NCBI RefSeq assembly: GCF_025399895.1
Contig: NZ_JAODUA010000001.1
Location: 372,001-436,000 of the forward strand
DNA length: 64,000 bases
Source: Streptomyces sp. ASQP_92
GTDB lineage: Bacteria > Actinomycetota > Actinomycetes > Streptomycetales > Streptomycetaceae
Direction: 5' to 3'
Each line of letters opens with the position of its first letter. Positions within the stretch are counted from its first letter, which is position 1. A program made the translations under genes and the position numbers. The notes beneath the pieces are model-generated. The model was not told where the DNA came from. It did no database searches and saw only the letters and a program-made list of their open reading frames with translations. Of the stretch, positions 16,920 to 25,280 are shown one piece after another.

Positions 16920-17900
16920 ATGAACAACAACCGCCTCGTCACCGTCGCCCTCACCGCCCTCGCGCCCATGTCCTGGGGCTCCACCTACTTCGTCACCACC
17001 CAATTCCTCCCCGCCGACCGGCCGTTGTTCACCGGCATGATGCGGGCGCTGCCCGCGGGGCTCGCACTGCTCGCGCTCACCGGACGGCTCCCGCGCGGGG
17101 ACTGGTGGTGGAAGGCCGTGGTGCTGGGCGCGCTCAACATCGGGGCGTTCTTCCCGCTCCTGTTCCTCTCCGCCTACCGGCTGCCCGGTGGCATGGCCGC
17201 GGTGATCGGGTCGGTGGGACCGCTGTGGGTGGCGGGGCTCGCCGCGCTGTTCCTGGGGGAGAAGCCGACCCTGCGGACCCTGCTCACCGGCATCGCCGCC
17301 GCGCTCGGCGTCAGCCTCGTGGTCCTCAAGGCGGCCGGCGCGTTCGACACGATCGGCGTCGTCGCCGCGCTCGGCTCCTCGGCCTCGATGTCCGCCGGAA
17401 CCGTGTTCACCAAGCGCTGGGGGCGCCCCGAGGGGACCGGTCCGCTGGTCATGACCGGCTGGCAGCTCACCGCGGGCGGGCTCCTCATCGCGCCGATCGC
17501 CTTCTTCGTGGAGGGTGCGCCGCCCGCGCTCGACGGACGCAACATCGCCGGGTACGTATACCTCGCCCTGGTGAACACGGCCGTCGCGTACTGGCTCTGG
17601 TTCCGCGGCATCGGCCGGATGACCGCGACCTCGGTCACCTTCCTCGGCCCGCTCTCGCCGCTCACGGCCGCGGTGATCGGCTGGGCGGCGCTCGGCCAGG
17701 CCCTCGCTCCCGTACAGCTCCTCGGAATGGCGATCGCCTTCGGCGCCACGCTCGCCGGGCAGGCCGCGCCGAAGCCCCTGAAGGCCGCGTCCCCCTCGGA
17801 CTCCTCCTCGCCTGCCCCGGCGGTGGCGCCGGCGGCCCCGGAGGCGCCGGAGATTCCGGACGGCCCGCAGGAGCCCGCCGGGCTCGCCAAGCTCCCGTAA
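16920..17900 (+). CDS. EamA/DMT-family transporter
   Basis: About 326 aa. Ten TM helices in two EamA repeats: the first opens with LTALAPMSWGSTYFVTTQFLP, the second near TIGVVAALGSSASMSAGTVF. From about residue 290 there is an Ala/Pro/Ser-rich cytoplasmic tail. Members export metabolites or amino acids; the substrate is unknown. It follows the MFS gene by 40 nt and may be on the same transcript. AGGA lies about 10 nt before the ATG. Confidence 0.85.
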   Translation: MNNNRLVTVALTALAPMSWGSTYFVTTQFLPADRPLFTGMMRALPAGLALLALTGRLPRGDWWWKAVVLGALNIGAFFPLLFLSAYRLPGGMAAVIGSVGPLWVAGLAALFLGEKPTLRTLLTGIAAALGVSLVVLKAAGAFDTIGVVAALGSSASMSAGTVFTKRWGRPEGTGPLVMTGWQLTAGGLLIAPIAFFVEGAPPALDGRNIAGYVYLALVNTAVAYWLWFRGIGRMTATSVTFLGPLSPLTAAVIGWAALGQALAPVQLLGMAIAFGATLAGQAAPKPLKAASPSDSSSPAPAVAPAAPEAPEIPDGPQEPAGLAKLP

Positions 17901-17917
17901 GCCCGGACTGTCCCACG

Positions 17918-17967
17918 ACTGTTCAGTTGTGCTGAAGATAAAAACCGTAAACATTCGATGGACGTGA
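17918..17967 (+). promoter_or_regulatory. 50-bp element, copy A (upstream of second EamA gene)
   Basis: ACTGTTCAG, then TTCAG-N5-CTGAA (17922-17936, an inverted repeat of LysR T-N11-A style), AAGA, a 15-bp spacer containing CG and AAAC at fixed positions, and TTCGATGGACGTGA (17954-17967). The same order and spacing recur at 21416-21465 before the allantoicase gene. It is probably the binding region of the LysR protein encoded between the two copies. Confidence 0.65.
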
Positions 17968-18029
17968 TGATTCGGTCGGTGCGACGGTAGGGGCACACCC
18001 CCCTCCCGTCGCACCGAAACGGAGTCATC

Positions 18030-18959
18030 GTGACCGTCCTGGACCGAGTCCGAGTCCGCAGCACACCGCGCGCCACCGCGGCCGACAGGGCGGGCGGGGC
18101 ATCCGGGCTCGGGCTCGTCTTCGCCGCCGTCGCGACGGTCGTCTGGTCCGGGAGCTTCGTCGCCTCCCGGGCCCTGCACGACTCGGTGCCGCCCGTCCAG
18201 GCCGCCTTCTGGCGCTGGCTGATCGCCATCGCCGCCGTCGCCCCCTTCGCGCTGCGCGAGGTATGGCGTCAACGGGCCCTGATCTGGAGCCACTTGGGCT
18301 ATCTGGCGCTCGCCTCGCTGCTCGGCATCGCCGTGTACAACACACTCGTCAACCAGGCCGGAACCTCCACCTCGGCGGGCAACATGGGCATGATCATGGC
18401 CGCCTCGCCGGTCCTGATGGCCGTCCACGAGCGTCTCACCGGAGGCCGGCTCGGCGCCCGGCGCACCGTCGGCCTGCTCGTCGCCGTGACGGGCGTACTG
18501 CTCCTGGTCGGCAAGGGATCGCTCGGTCTCGACCTCGCGCCCGGCGACCTGTGGATGGTCGCGGCGGCCCTCAGCTTCGCCTCGTACAGCGTGCTGCTGC
18601 GGCGCCGGCCGGCCGAACTCGGACCGCTCGCCTTCCTGTTCACCACCTTTGTGCTTGGCGCGCTCATGCTGGCTCCGGCGTACGGTGTCAGCCTGGCGGC
18701 CCAGGGCGGCTTCGCGGCGACGCCCGGCACCGTCGGCCCGCTCCTCTACGTGGGGGTGCTCTCCTCCGCCGTCGCCTTCTTCGCCTGGAACAAGGCAATC
18801 GCCCTGATCGGTGCCGCCCGCGCCGGAGTCGTCTACTACCTCCAGCCGGTCTGTGTGGCCCTGTTCTCCTATCCGCTGCTCGGCGAGACGACGGGCCCGG
18901 CCCAGCTCCTGTGCATGGCGCTGATCCTCGGCGGGGTCGTGCTCGGATCCCGCAGGTGA
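18030..18959 (+). CDS. EamA/DMT-family transporter
   Basis: About 309 aa from a GTG with GGAG 6 nt upstream. Ten TM helices in two EamA repeats (GLVFAAVATVVWSGSFVASR and DLWMVAAALSFASYSVLLRR). It differs clearly from the EamA protein just upstream, so it is not a recent duplicate. The LysR gene starts 34 nt after its stop, and the 50-bp element at 17918 lies in its promoter region, suggesting control by that LysR protein. Exporter of unknown substrate. Confidence 0.86.
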   Translation: MTVLDRVRVRSTPRATAADRAGGASGLGLVFAAVATVVWSGSFVASRALHDSVPPVQAAFWRWLIAIAAVAPFALREVWRQRALIWSHLGYLALASLLGIAVYNTLVNQAGTSTSAGNMGMIMAASPVLMAVHERLTGGRLGARRTVGLLVAVTGVLLLVGKGSLGLDLAPGDLWMVAAALSFASYSVLLRRRPAELGPLAFLFTTFVLGALMLAPAYGVSLAAQGGFAATPGTVGPLLYVGVLSSAVAFFAWNKAIALIGAARAGVVYYLQPVCVALFSYPLLGETTGPAQLLCMALILGGVVLGSRR

Positions 18960-18993
18960 GCCACCCCGCGAAGGCGCCGGTATGTTGCGTCCC

Positions 18994-19902
18994 ATGAGCG
19001 AGTGGGACATCAAGAAGCTGCACATCCTGCGGACCCTGCGCGAGCGGGGCACCGTGACCGCGACCGCCGAGGTGCTCCTGATGACGCCCTCGGCGGTCTC
19101 CCAGCAGCTCTCCAACCTCGCCAAGCAGCTCGGTGTGACCCTGCTCGAAGCGCACGGCCGACGCGTCCGCCTCACCGACGCCGCACACCTGGTGCTGCGC
19201 CACGCCGAGGTCGTCTTCGCCCAACTGGAGCGCGCGGACGCGGAGTTGGCGGGGTACTTGCAGGGGGAGGCGGGCGAGGTGCGGATCGGCGCGTTCTCCA
19301 CCGCCGTGCCCGCCCTGGTCGTGCCGGCCGTACGGGCCCTGCGCCACAGCCATCCGGCGCTTCAGGTACGGGTGCGGGAGGCCGAGGCGGCCGAGGCGTT
19401 CGAGCTGCTCTCGGCCGGGTCCGTGGACCTCGCCCTGTCCCTCGCGGCCCACGCGCCGAGCGCCCGGGACCCCAAGTTCGCGCTCCTTCCGCTGCTCGCC
19501 GACCCCCTCGACGTGGCCCTGCCCGCCGGGCACCCGCTCGCCGCCGAGCCGGGCCTGCGCCTCGCCGACCTGGCCCACGAGCCGTGGATCTTCGGCGGCA
19601 GCGGGCCCTGGTCGGAGATCACCACGGCGGCCTGCGAGGCGGCCGGCTTCGTCCCCGAACAGGCCCACAGCGCGGCCGGCTGGACCGCGATCCTGGCCAT
19701 GGTGGAGGCGGGGATGGGGGTGGCCCTGGTACCCCGGATGGCGGCGGCCGACCGCCGGGCGGGGGTGACCACACGGATACTCAGCGCGGATCAGCCCCGG
19801 CGGCATGTGGTGGCGGCGGTTCGGCGGGGCGCGGAGGAGGGGCCCGCGGTGGGGCGGGTGCTGGGTGCGCTTCGCGAGGTTGCGGCTGGGCGGCCCGGCT
19901 AG
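18994..19902 (+). CDS. LysR-family transcriptional regulator
   Basis: About 302 aa. N-terminal winged HTH (KKLHILRTLRERGTVTATAE, SAVSQQLSNLAKQLGVTLLE; residues about 5-62), linker helix, then a periplasmic-binding-like effector domain starting at VRIGAFSTAVPALVVPAVRAL. TATGTT stands 7 nt before the ATG with no ribosome site, so the mRNA is probably leaderless; an ATG at 18982 is the alternative. It lies between two genes that carry the same 50-bp upstream element and is the likely regulator of both. Confidence 0.88.
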   Translation: MSEWDIKKLHILRTLRERGTVTATAEVLLMTPSAVSQQLSNLAKQLGVTLLEAHGRRVRLTDAAHLVLRHAEVVFAQLERADAELAGYLQGEAGEVRIGAFSTAVPALVVPAVRALRHSHPALQVRVREAEAAEAFELLSAGSVDLALSLAAHAPSARDPKFALLPLLADPLDVALPAGHPLAAEPGLRLADLAHEPWIFGGSGPWSEITTAACEAAGFVPEQAHSAAGWTAILAMVEAGMGVALVPRMAAADRRAGVTTRILSADQPRRHVVAAVRRGAEEGPAVGRVLGALREVAAGRPG

Positions 19903-19952
19903 CGGTCCGGCTGGCGCGCGGCGGTGGGTGCGGGCCCGCCGAGGTGTCCTTC

Positions 19953-20428
19953 TGCGCAGTTCCCCGCGCCCCTGAACCCGCTTCATCCTGCGGGCGGCGG
20001 TCGCTTCTCGCGCAGTTCCTCGCGCCCCTTGAACCCGCTTCATGCTGCGGGTGGTGGTTGCTTCTCGCGCAGTTCCTCGCGCCCCTTGAACCCCCTTGAG
20101 CCTGCGGGTCGTGGTTGCTTCTCGCGGAGTTCCTCGCGTCCCTATGTGCGGGGCTTCGCCCCGGCCTTGTGGTTCGGTGCGGGGTGTTTGTGGCTGGTCG
20201 CGCAGTTCCCCGCGCCCCTGGCAGGACCGGTGCGGGCCCGCATGGGCATCTTCAGCCCGTCGTGGGGGTCCCCCCTGGCCCTTAAGGCCTTGGGGGAGTT
20301 TGAGGACGAGCGCCCTTCAGGCGCGAACGGGGTCTGGGGCGGAGCCCCAGGAGGGCCGGAACCAACCAACCCCGCCGCACGGGCGGGTGGGTGGGCGAAG
20401 GTGCTTCGGGGTCTGGGGCGGAGCCCCA
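19953..20428 (-). repeat. intergenic repeat cluster, five units, reverse orientation
   Basis: The 549-bp gap between the LysR and aldo/keto reductase genes holds five reverse copies of GGGGCGCGGGGAACTGCGCG (ends at 19953-19972, 20009-20028, 20066-20085, 20123-20142, 20199-20218; the middle ones carry C-to-T changes) at 56-57-bp spacing. Two hairpins of the TGGGGC/GCCCCA type follow at 20335-20349 and 20414-20428. No gene is seen. Confidence 0.8.
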
Positions 20429-20452
20429 GGAGTCCCGGGGGGCTTTGATCCT

Positions 20453-21358
20453 TCAGGGGGTTGAGGTCAGGCGGGACAGTTCGGCGGGGGTCAGGGTCAG
20501 GGCACCGGCTGCGATGTTCTCGGTGAGGTGGGACAGGTCGCCCGTGCCGGGGATGGCCAGGACGTGGGGGCCGCGCTGAAGGGTCCACGCGAGGCGGACC
20601 TGGGCCGTGCTCACGCCCCGATCGCGCGCGACGGCCAGTACCTCGTCGCTCTCCGTGCCGCTCGCCCCCCGCTCACGGCCGCCTCCCGCTATCGCGTAGA
20701 ACGGCACGAACGCGATGCCCCGATCCCCGCACAGCCGCAGCATCTCCTCCTGCTCGGCGGGCGCGCCGATGCCGTACGGATTCTGTACGCAGACGACGGG
20801 CGCGATGGCGAGGGCCTCGTCGAGGTGGGCGGGGCGCACATTGGACAGGCCCAGGTGCCGGATGAGGCCGGCCTCGCGCAGCTCGGCCAGCGCGCCGAAG
20901 CGCTCGGCGATCGAATCGGTGCCGACGATCCGCAGGTTGACCACGTCCAGGTGGTCCCGGCCGAGCTGGCGCAGGTTCTCCTCGACCTGCCCGCGCAGCG
21001 CCCGGGGCGTCCTGGCGTGCTCGCCCCATTCGCCCGAGGGGAGCCGGCAGGGACCGACCTTGGTGGTGATGACGAGATCGTCCGCGTACGGGGCGAGCGC
21101 CGTGTTGATCAGTTCGTTCGCGGAGCGCAGCGGCGAGAAGTAGAACGCGGCGGTGTCGAGGTGGTTCACGCCCAGCTCAACTGCCTTGCGCAGTACGGCG
21201 ATCGCCGTCGCCCGGTCGCTGGGGACGGCGTCGGCGACCAGGGCCGCGCCCCGCTGCGGCAGCCGCATCGTGCCGAAGCCGATCCGGTTGACGGTCAGAT
21301 CGCCGAGCTGCCAGGTGCCCGCGGCGGCCGCGGTGATCGTCTCAGAGGTGGTGGTCAT
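20453..21358 (-). CDS. aldo/keto reductase
   Basis: About 301 aa, TIM barrel. NAD(P)H-dependent reductase of carbonyl compounds. Signatures: VNRIGFGTMRLPQRG at the start, GVNHLDTAAFYFSPLRSANEL with the catalytic Asp and Tyr, LVITTKVG with the Lys, and the C-terminal cofactor loop ALNIPGT-like (HVLAIPGTGDLSHLTENI). ATG at 21358. It is divergent from allantoicase, and the shared intergenic region holds copy B of the 50-bp element, so it may be in the same regulon. The substrate is unknown. Confidence 0.87.
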   Translation of the reverse strand: MTTTSETITAAAAGTWQLGDLTVNRIGFGTMRLPQRGAALVADAVPSDRATAIAVLRKAVELGVNHLDTAAFYFSPLRSANELINTALAPYADDLVITTKVGPCRLPSGEWGEHARTPRALRGQVEENLRQLGRDHLDVVNLRIVGTDSIAERFGALAELREAGLIRHLGLSNVRPAHLDEALAIAPVVCVQNPYGIGAPAEQEEMLRLCGDRGIAFVPFYAIAGGGRERGASGTESDEVLAVARDRGVSTAQVRLAWTLQRGPHVLAIPGTGDLSHLTENIAAGALTLTPAELSRLTSTP

Positions 21359-21415
21359 GACGGGAGTCTGGCAGCGCGGGCGCGCGATGCCGCGAGATGG
21401 CCACAAGCTGCCAGC

Positions 21416-21465
21416 ACTGTTCAGCTGGACTGAAGAGACCGTACGGAAACTTTCGATGGACGTGA
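21416..21465 (+). promoter_or_regulatory. 50-bp element, copy B (upstream of allantoicase)
   Basis: Same layout as 17918-17967: ACTGTTCAG, TTCAG-N5-CTGAA (21420-21434), AAGA, a 15-bp spacer with CG and AAAC in register, and TTCGATGGACGTGA (21452-21465). The ATGG at 21456 is in frame with allantoicase, but the same bases in copy A only open a 10-codon frame, so conservation is more likely at DNA or promoter level. Confidence 0.65.
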
Positions 21466-21491
21466 GCGGTGGGGCGAGCGAAAGTCGGGGC

Positions 21492-22658
21492 ATGACTCCT
21501 GCCGCCGAGAACGCCGAGAACGCGAAGAACGCCGAGACCGCCTCCGCCGTCGACCCGCACGCCAACGACGCCGCGCCCTACGGCGGCGGCGACCCGTACG
21601 CCGACTACCGCTCGGGCGACTTCGCTTTCACCGAACTCGTCGATCTCGCCGACCGCAGGCTCGGCGCCGGAGTCATCGCCGCCAACGACGAGTTCTTCGC
21701 CGAGCGCGAGAACCTCCTCGTCCGCGAGCGCGCCGTGTTCGACCCCGAGCACTTCGGACACAAGGGCAAGATCATGGACGGCTGGGAGACCCGCCGCCGT
21801 CGCGGGGTGGACGCCGACCACGTCTTCCCCGCCCCCGAGGACCACGACTGGGCGCTCGTCCGGCTCGGCGCGCCCGGCGTGATCAAGGGCATCGTCGTCG
21901 ACACGGCGCACTTCCGCGGCAACTACCCGCAGCGGATCTCGGTCCAGGCCGCCGCCGTCGAGGGCTCGCCCAGCCCCGAGCGGCTCCTCGCCGACGACGT
22001 GAAGTGGGACGAGATCATCCCGCCGACGCCGGTGCGGGGCCATGCCGAGAACGGCTTCGAGATCACCACCGGCCGCCGCTACACCCACATCCGCCTGTGC
22101 CAGCACCCCGACGGCGGCGTGGCCCGCCTGCGCGTGCACGGCGAGGTCGTACCGGACCCGGAGTGGCTCGACACGCTGGGCACGATCGACCTCGTGGCGG
22201 TCGTCAACGGCGGTGCGTACGAGGACGCTTCGGACAAGTTCTACTCGTCCCCGACGCAGATCATCCTGCCCGGCACGTCCCGCAAGATGGACGACGGCTG
22301 GGAGAACCGTCGTCGCCGCGTCCGCGACACCAACGACTGGGTGCGCTTCCGGCTGGTCGCGCAGGGGGCGATCAGGGCGGTCGAGATCGACACGGCGTAC
22401 CTCAAGGGCAACTCGGCGGGGTGGATCGCGCTGAGCGGGCGCAACGGTGAGACGGGGGAGTGGTTCGAGATCATCCCGCGTACGCGGCTCCAGCCCGACA
22501 CCCTGCACCGGTTCCGCCTCCCCGCGCAGGCGGTGGCGACCCATGTCCGGCTCGACGCGTTCCCCGACGGCGGGGTGGCCCGGATGCGGTTGCACGGTGT
22601 GCTGACGGTGGAGGGTGCGGCCGAACTGCGGCGCCGCCACGCGGAGTTGACCGGCTGA
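21492..22658 (+). CDS. alc: allantoicase
   Basis: About 388 aa. Hydrolyses allantoate to ureidoglycolate and urea in purine breakdown. It contains the two tandem jelly-roll repeats of the family: KIMDGWETRRRRG ... IKGIVVDTAHFRGNYP and, in the second half, KMDDGWENRRRR ... IRAVEIDTAYLKGNSAG. The first 40 residues (ENAENAKNAE) are low complexity. The start is taken as ATG 21492; ATG 21456 inside the 50-bp element is in frame but would add a tail atypical of the family. No other allantoin gene is adjacent. Confidence 0.9.
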   Translation: MTPAAENAENAKNAETASAVDPHANDAAPYGGGDPYADYRSGDFAFTELVDLADRRLGAGVIAANDEFFAERENLLVRERAVFDPEHFGHKGKIMDGWETRRRRGVDADHVFPAPEDHDWALVRLGAPGVIKGIVVDTAHFRGNYPQRISVQAAAVEGSPSPERLLADDVKWDEIIPPTPVRGHAENGFEITTGRRYTHIRLCQHPDGGVARLRVHGEVVPDPEWLDTLGTIDLVAVVNGGAYEDASDKFYSSPTQIILPGTSRKMDDGWENRRRRVRDTNDWVRFRLVAQGAIRAVEIDTAYLKGNSAGWIALSGRNGETGEWFEIIPRTRLQPDTLHRFRLPAQAVATHVRLDAFPDGGVARMRLHGVLTVEGAAELRRRHAELTG

Positions 22659-22794
22659 CCCCGGTCCGCTCGGCTCGGACTCCCGCCCGGCGGAACGGTT
22701 GCGCGTATGACGCCCGTCCGCCGGGCGGTTTTCATTCCCCACCCCGCCCCTTCCCGAAAGCCTCCGGCGGGTGGGGGTGCGGGGGGTGTGTTCG

Positions 22795-23178
22795 GGGGCT
22801 CCGCCCCCACACCCCCAGCGGGGGCTCCGCCCCCTGCACCCCGGGCGGGGGCTCCGCCCCCTGCACCCCCAGCGGGGCTGCGTGCTCTGCACCCCCGGGC
22901 GGGGGTTGTGCCCCCTGCACTCCGGGCGGGGGCTGCGGGCTCTGCACCCCCGGGCGGGGGTTGTGCCCCCTGCACTCCGGGCGGGGGCTGCGGGCTCTGC
23001 ACCCCCGGGCGGCGGCGGCGCCCCCTGCACCCCCGGGCGGGGGCTGCGCCCCCCGCACCCCCGGGCGAGGGCTGCGCCCCTGCACCCCGGGCCAGGGCTG
23101 CGCAACCTGCACCCCGGGCGAAGCCCCCCGCACCCCCAGCAAAGCCCCCCGCACCCCCAGCGAAGCCCCCCCGGCCCC
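22795..23178. repeat. GC-rich minisatellite, about 15 units of about 27 bp
   Basis: The gap between allantoicase and the next gene is filled with imperfect units of the form GGGGGCTCCGCCCCCTGCAC followed by CCCGGGC. A 55-bp dimer (22901-22955) is repeated exactly at 22956-23010. Units lose similarity towards 23178. Many units can fold on themselves (GGGGGC/GCCCCC). All six frames are open because the array is almost stop-free, but no gene-like protein results. Confidence 0.85.
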
Positions 23179-23202
23179 CATGGCCCACCGGATGCGCATC
23201 CG

Positions 23203-24033
23203 TCACGCGCACGCGAAGGCGCGCAGGTCTTCGGTGAGGCGGGTCGCGTGGGTTGCGAACAGGCCGTGGCCCGCGTTTTCGTAGACGCGCAGGTCCGCGC
23301 CCGGGATCAGGGCGGCTGCGCGGCGGCCCGTGAGGTCGAGCGGGGCCGAGGCGTCGGCGGAGCCGTGCACGACGAGGACCGGGCGGTCGATCTTCGCCAG
23401 TTCCGGTACGAGGTTCAGCGTGACCAGCAGGTCGTTGAGGGCCGTTCCGGCCCGGGCGGTCGCTCCGAGACAGCGGTCGACCATGTGCGCCACGTACGCG
23501 TCCGACACCGCGGGGCCCGGGAGGTGGCGGGCGAAGAAAGCGTCCGCCCCGTCGCTGAAGAACTTCGCCCGGTCCTTGCGGAAGGTCTCGTTGAACGCGC
23601 GCATACGCTCCGGATCCAGTCCCCCGGGATGATCCTGGGACCGGGCAGGACCCGGGGCGACCCCGCTGACGAGGACGGCCCGGGCCACCCGCTCACCCCC
23701 GCCGAGGGTCAGGTGGCGGACGACCTCGGCGGTGCCGAAGGAGTGCCCGACCAGCGTGACGTCGCGCAGGTCCAAGTGGTCGAGCAGCGCGCCCAGATCG
23801 CCGGCCAGCGTATCGAGGTCGAAGCCGTCCCAGACGTCGTCCGACCTCCCATGGCCCCGGCGGTCGAGCCCGACGCACCGGAACCCCTCGGCCGCCAGCG
23901 GGAGCATCTGGTACTCCCACATCTCGGTGCCGAAGTAGGAGCTGCTGACGAAGACGAGGGCGGGGCCGCTCGCCGGACCGTAGTCGACGAAGTGGAGGCG
24001 GGTGCGATCGGTCGTGGACGTGAAGTACGGCAT
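23203..24033 (-). CDS. alpha/beta hydrolase
   Basis: About 276 aa. Alpha/beta fold with nucleophile elbow GHSFG, acid Asp in HGSADASAP and catalytic His in NAGHGLF near the C-terminus. The N-terminal part resembles the non-haem peroxidase/esterase group (TRLHFVDYGPASGPALVF, VGLDRRGHGRSD). GGAGGGG stands 8 nt before the ATG. The next gene in the same direction is also an alpha/beta hydrolase but too different to be a recent copy. The substrate is unknown. Confidence 0.85.
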   Translation of the reverse strand: MPYFTSTTDRTRLHFVDYGPASGPALVFVSSSYFGTEMWEYQMLPLAAEGFRCVGLDRRGHGRSDDVWDGFDLDTLAGDLGALLDHLDLRDVTLVGHSFGTAEVVRHLTLGGGERVARAVLVSGVAPGPARSQDHPGGLDPERMRAFNETFRKDRAKFFSDGADAFFARHLPGPAVSDAYVAHMVDRCLGATARAGTALNDLLVTLNLVPELAKIDRPVLVVHGSADASAPLDLTGRRAAALIPGADLRVYENAGHGLFATHATRLTEDLRAFACA

Positions 24034-24167
24034 GACTGGGTCCCCTCCGTGGGGTGGCTGTGGGGCGGTGACACCATCCTTGCCCGGCGCCGCACGCAGG
24101 GCCATTACCCGCGGGGTCATGGCGGAGGCCGGGCGGGAGAGGGGCGGCGGCCCGGCCTCGGGGTGGT

Positions 24168-24956
24168 TCAGATGCGTGCGAGGAACGCCCGGACCGCGGT
24201 GGCGAAGCCCTCGGGGTCGGCCTGCGGGACGAAGTGGTCGGTGTCCAGCGGGTGGTAGACCGTGCCGGGACGCCGGGCACACATCGCGCGGGCCTGTTCG
24301 GCGGGCAGGACCTGGCTGCGCAGCCCGTGGACGAGGAGCGCGGGACAGTCGGTGGCCAGCCACTGCTTCCAGTGGTCGCCGCGGACGAGATTCTCGGAGT
24401 CGACGGTGTCCTGCGGGTGGAAGGGCAGTCGCCAGCCGCCTTCGGGCAGCGGGCGCAGCGCCGGACCGATCACGGGGCCCAAAGGCCCGCACGCGGCGGC
24501 CAGTTGCTCGCGGGTGGCGGCGGTGTAGGGGAAGCCGAGCACGAACGCGAGCGCGCTGGTTCCGTGGTCGGGGAGGTCGACGGCGGTGTCGACGGCGATC
24601 AGGGCCTCGACCAACTCCGGCCTTTTGGCGGCGAGATGGAGGGCGTTGACCCCGCCGAGGGAGTGGCCGAGGAAGACCGCCCGGTCGATGCCGAGGTGGT
24701 CGACGAGGGCGAGGAGGTCGGCGAGGTAACCGGCGCGGGTGTATTCGAGGGCGCGCCCGGAGTCGCCGTGGCCTCGCTGGTCGGGGGCGATCACCCGCCA
24801 CTCGGGACCGAGGGCGGCGGCCAGGGCGGCGAAGGAGGCACCTTCGGAGAGGTGGCCGTGCAGGGCGATGAGGGGGCGGCCCTCGCCGCCGAAGTCCAGA
24901 TAGGACAGCGCGCGACCGTCCACGGTCAGGCCGGCGCGGGCTGGCTGAACGGACAT
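24168..24956 (-). CDS. alpha/beta hydrolase
   Basis: About 262 aa. Motifs: oxyanion region LIALHGHLSEG, IAPDQRGHGDSG, nucleophile elbow GHSLGG and a C-terminal TDHFVPQADPEGF with the catalytic His. Typical of esterases and epoxide-hydrolase-like enzymes. Same orientation as the hydrolase gene at 23203 with a 134-nt gap. Function beyond ester- or amide-type hydrolysis cannot be deduced. Confidence 0.85.
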   Translation of the reverse strand: MSVQPARAGLTVDGRALSYLDFGGEGRPLIALHGHLSEGASFAALAAALGPEWRVIAPDQRGHGDSGRALEYTRAGYLADLLALVDHLGIDRAVFLGHSLGGVNALHLAAKRPELVEALIAVDTAVDLPDHGTSALAFVLGFPYTAATREQLAAACGPLGPVIGPALRPLPEGGWRLPFHPQDTVDSENLVRGDHWKQWLATDCPALLVHGLRSQVLPAEQARAMCARRPGTVYHPLDTDHFVPQADPEGFATAVRAFLARI

Positions 24957-25032
24957 GAGGCGGTGCTCCGTTGGGTCGAGTGGTGAGGAGTGGTGAGGGG
25001 TGGTGCGGCGGGGGCGGGTGGGCCGCGCCCGT

Positions 25033-25280
25033 CAGGGGGTCTGTCGCCGGGGGAGTGCGGGTGCACACCGAAGGCGATGTGCGGGGCACCTCGGCTCCCG
25101 GCTCCCGGGTCCCGGGTCCCGGCTCCCGGGGCAGGGGGTCTGTCGCCCGGGGGTGTGCGGAGGCAGGGCGAGGGTGATGTGCGGGGCGCGATGCGGGGTG
25201 GAGCGGCGGGTGGGCCGCGCCCGTCAGGGGGTCTGTCGCCCGGGGGTGTGCGGGTTCACATCGAGGGTGATGTGCGGGGC
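25033..25280. repeat. triplicated 3' end of the oxidoreductase gene
   Basis: A roughly 56-bp segment beginning CAGGGGGTCTGTCGCC and ending GATGTGCGGGGC occurs at 25033, 25132 and 25225. The copy at 25225-25280 is the coding end of the gene at 25224-26276; the other two lie beyond its stop and are decayed. They look like tandem duplications of the gene tail. Confidence 0.7.

Noticed and set aside
17960..17989. 10-codon frame beginning in copy A of the 50-bp element, a possible leader peptide
   Set aside because: The matching bases in copy B are in frame with allantoicase and do not give a comparable short peptide.
22732..23237. Open frames on both strands through the minisatellite
   Set aside because: They encode only Gly/Pro/Ala repeats and are open because the array has almost no stop codons.
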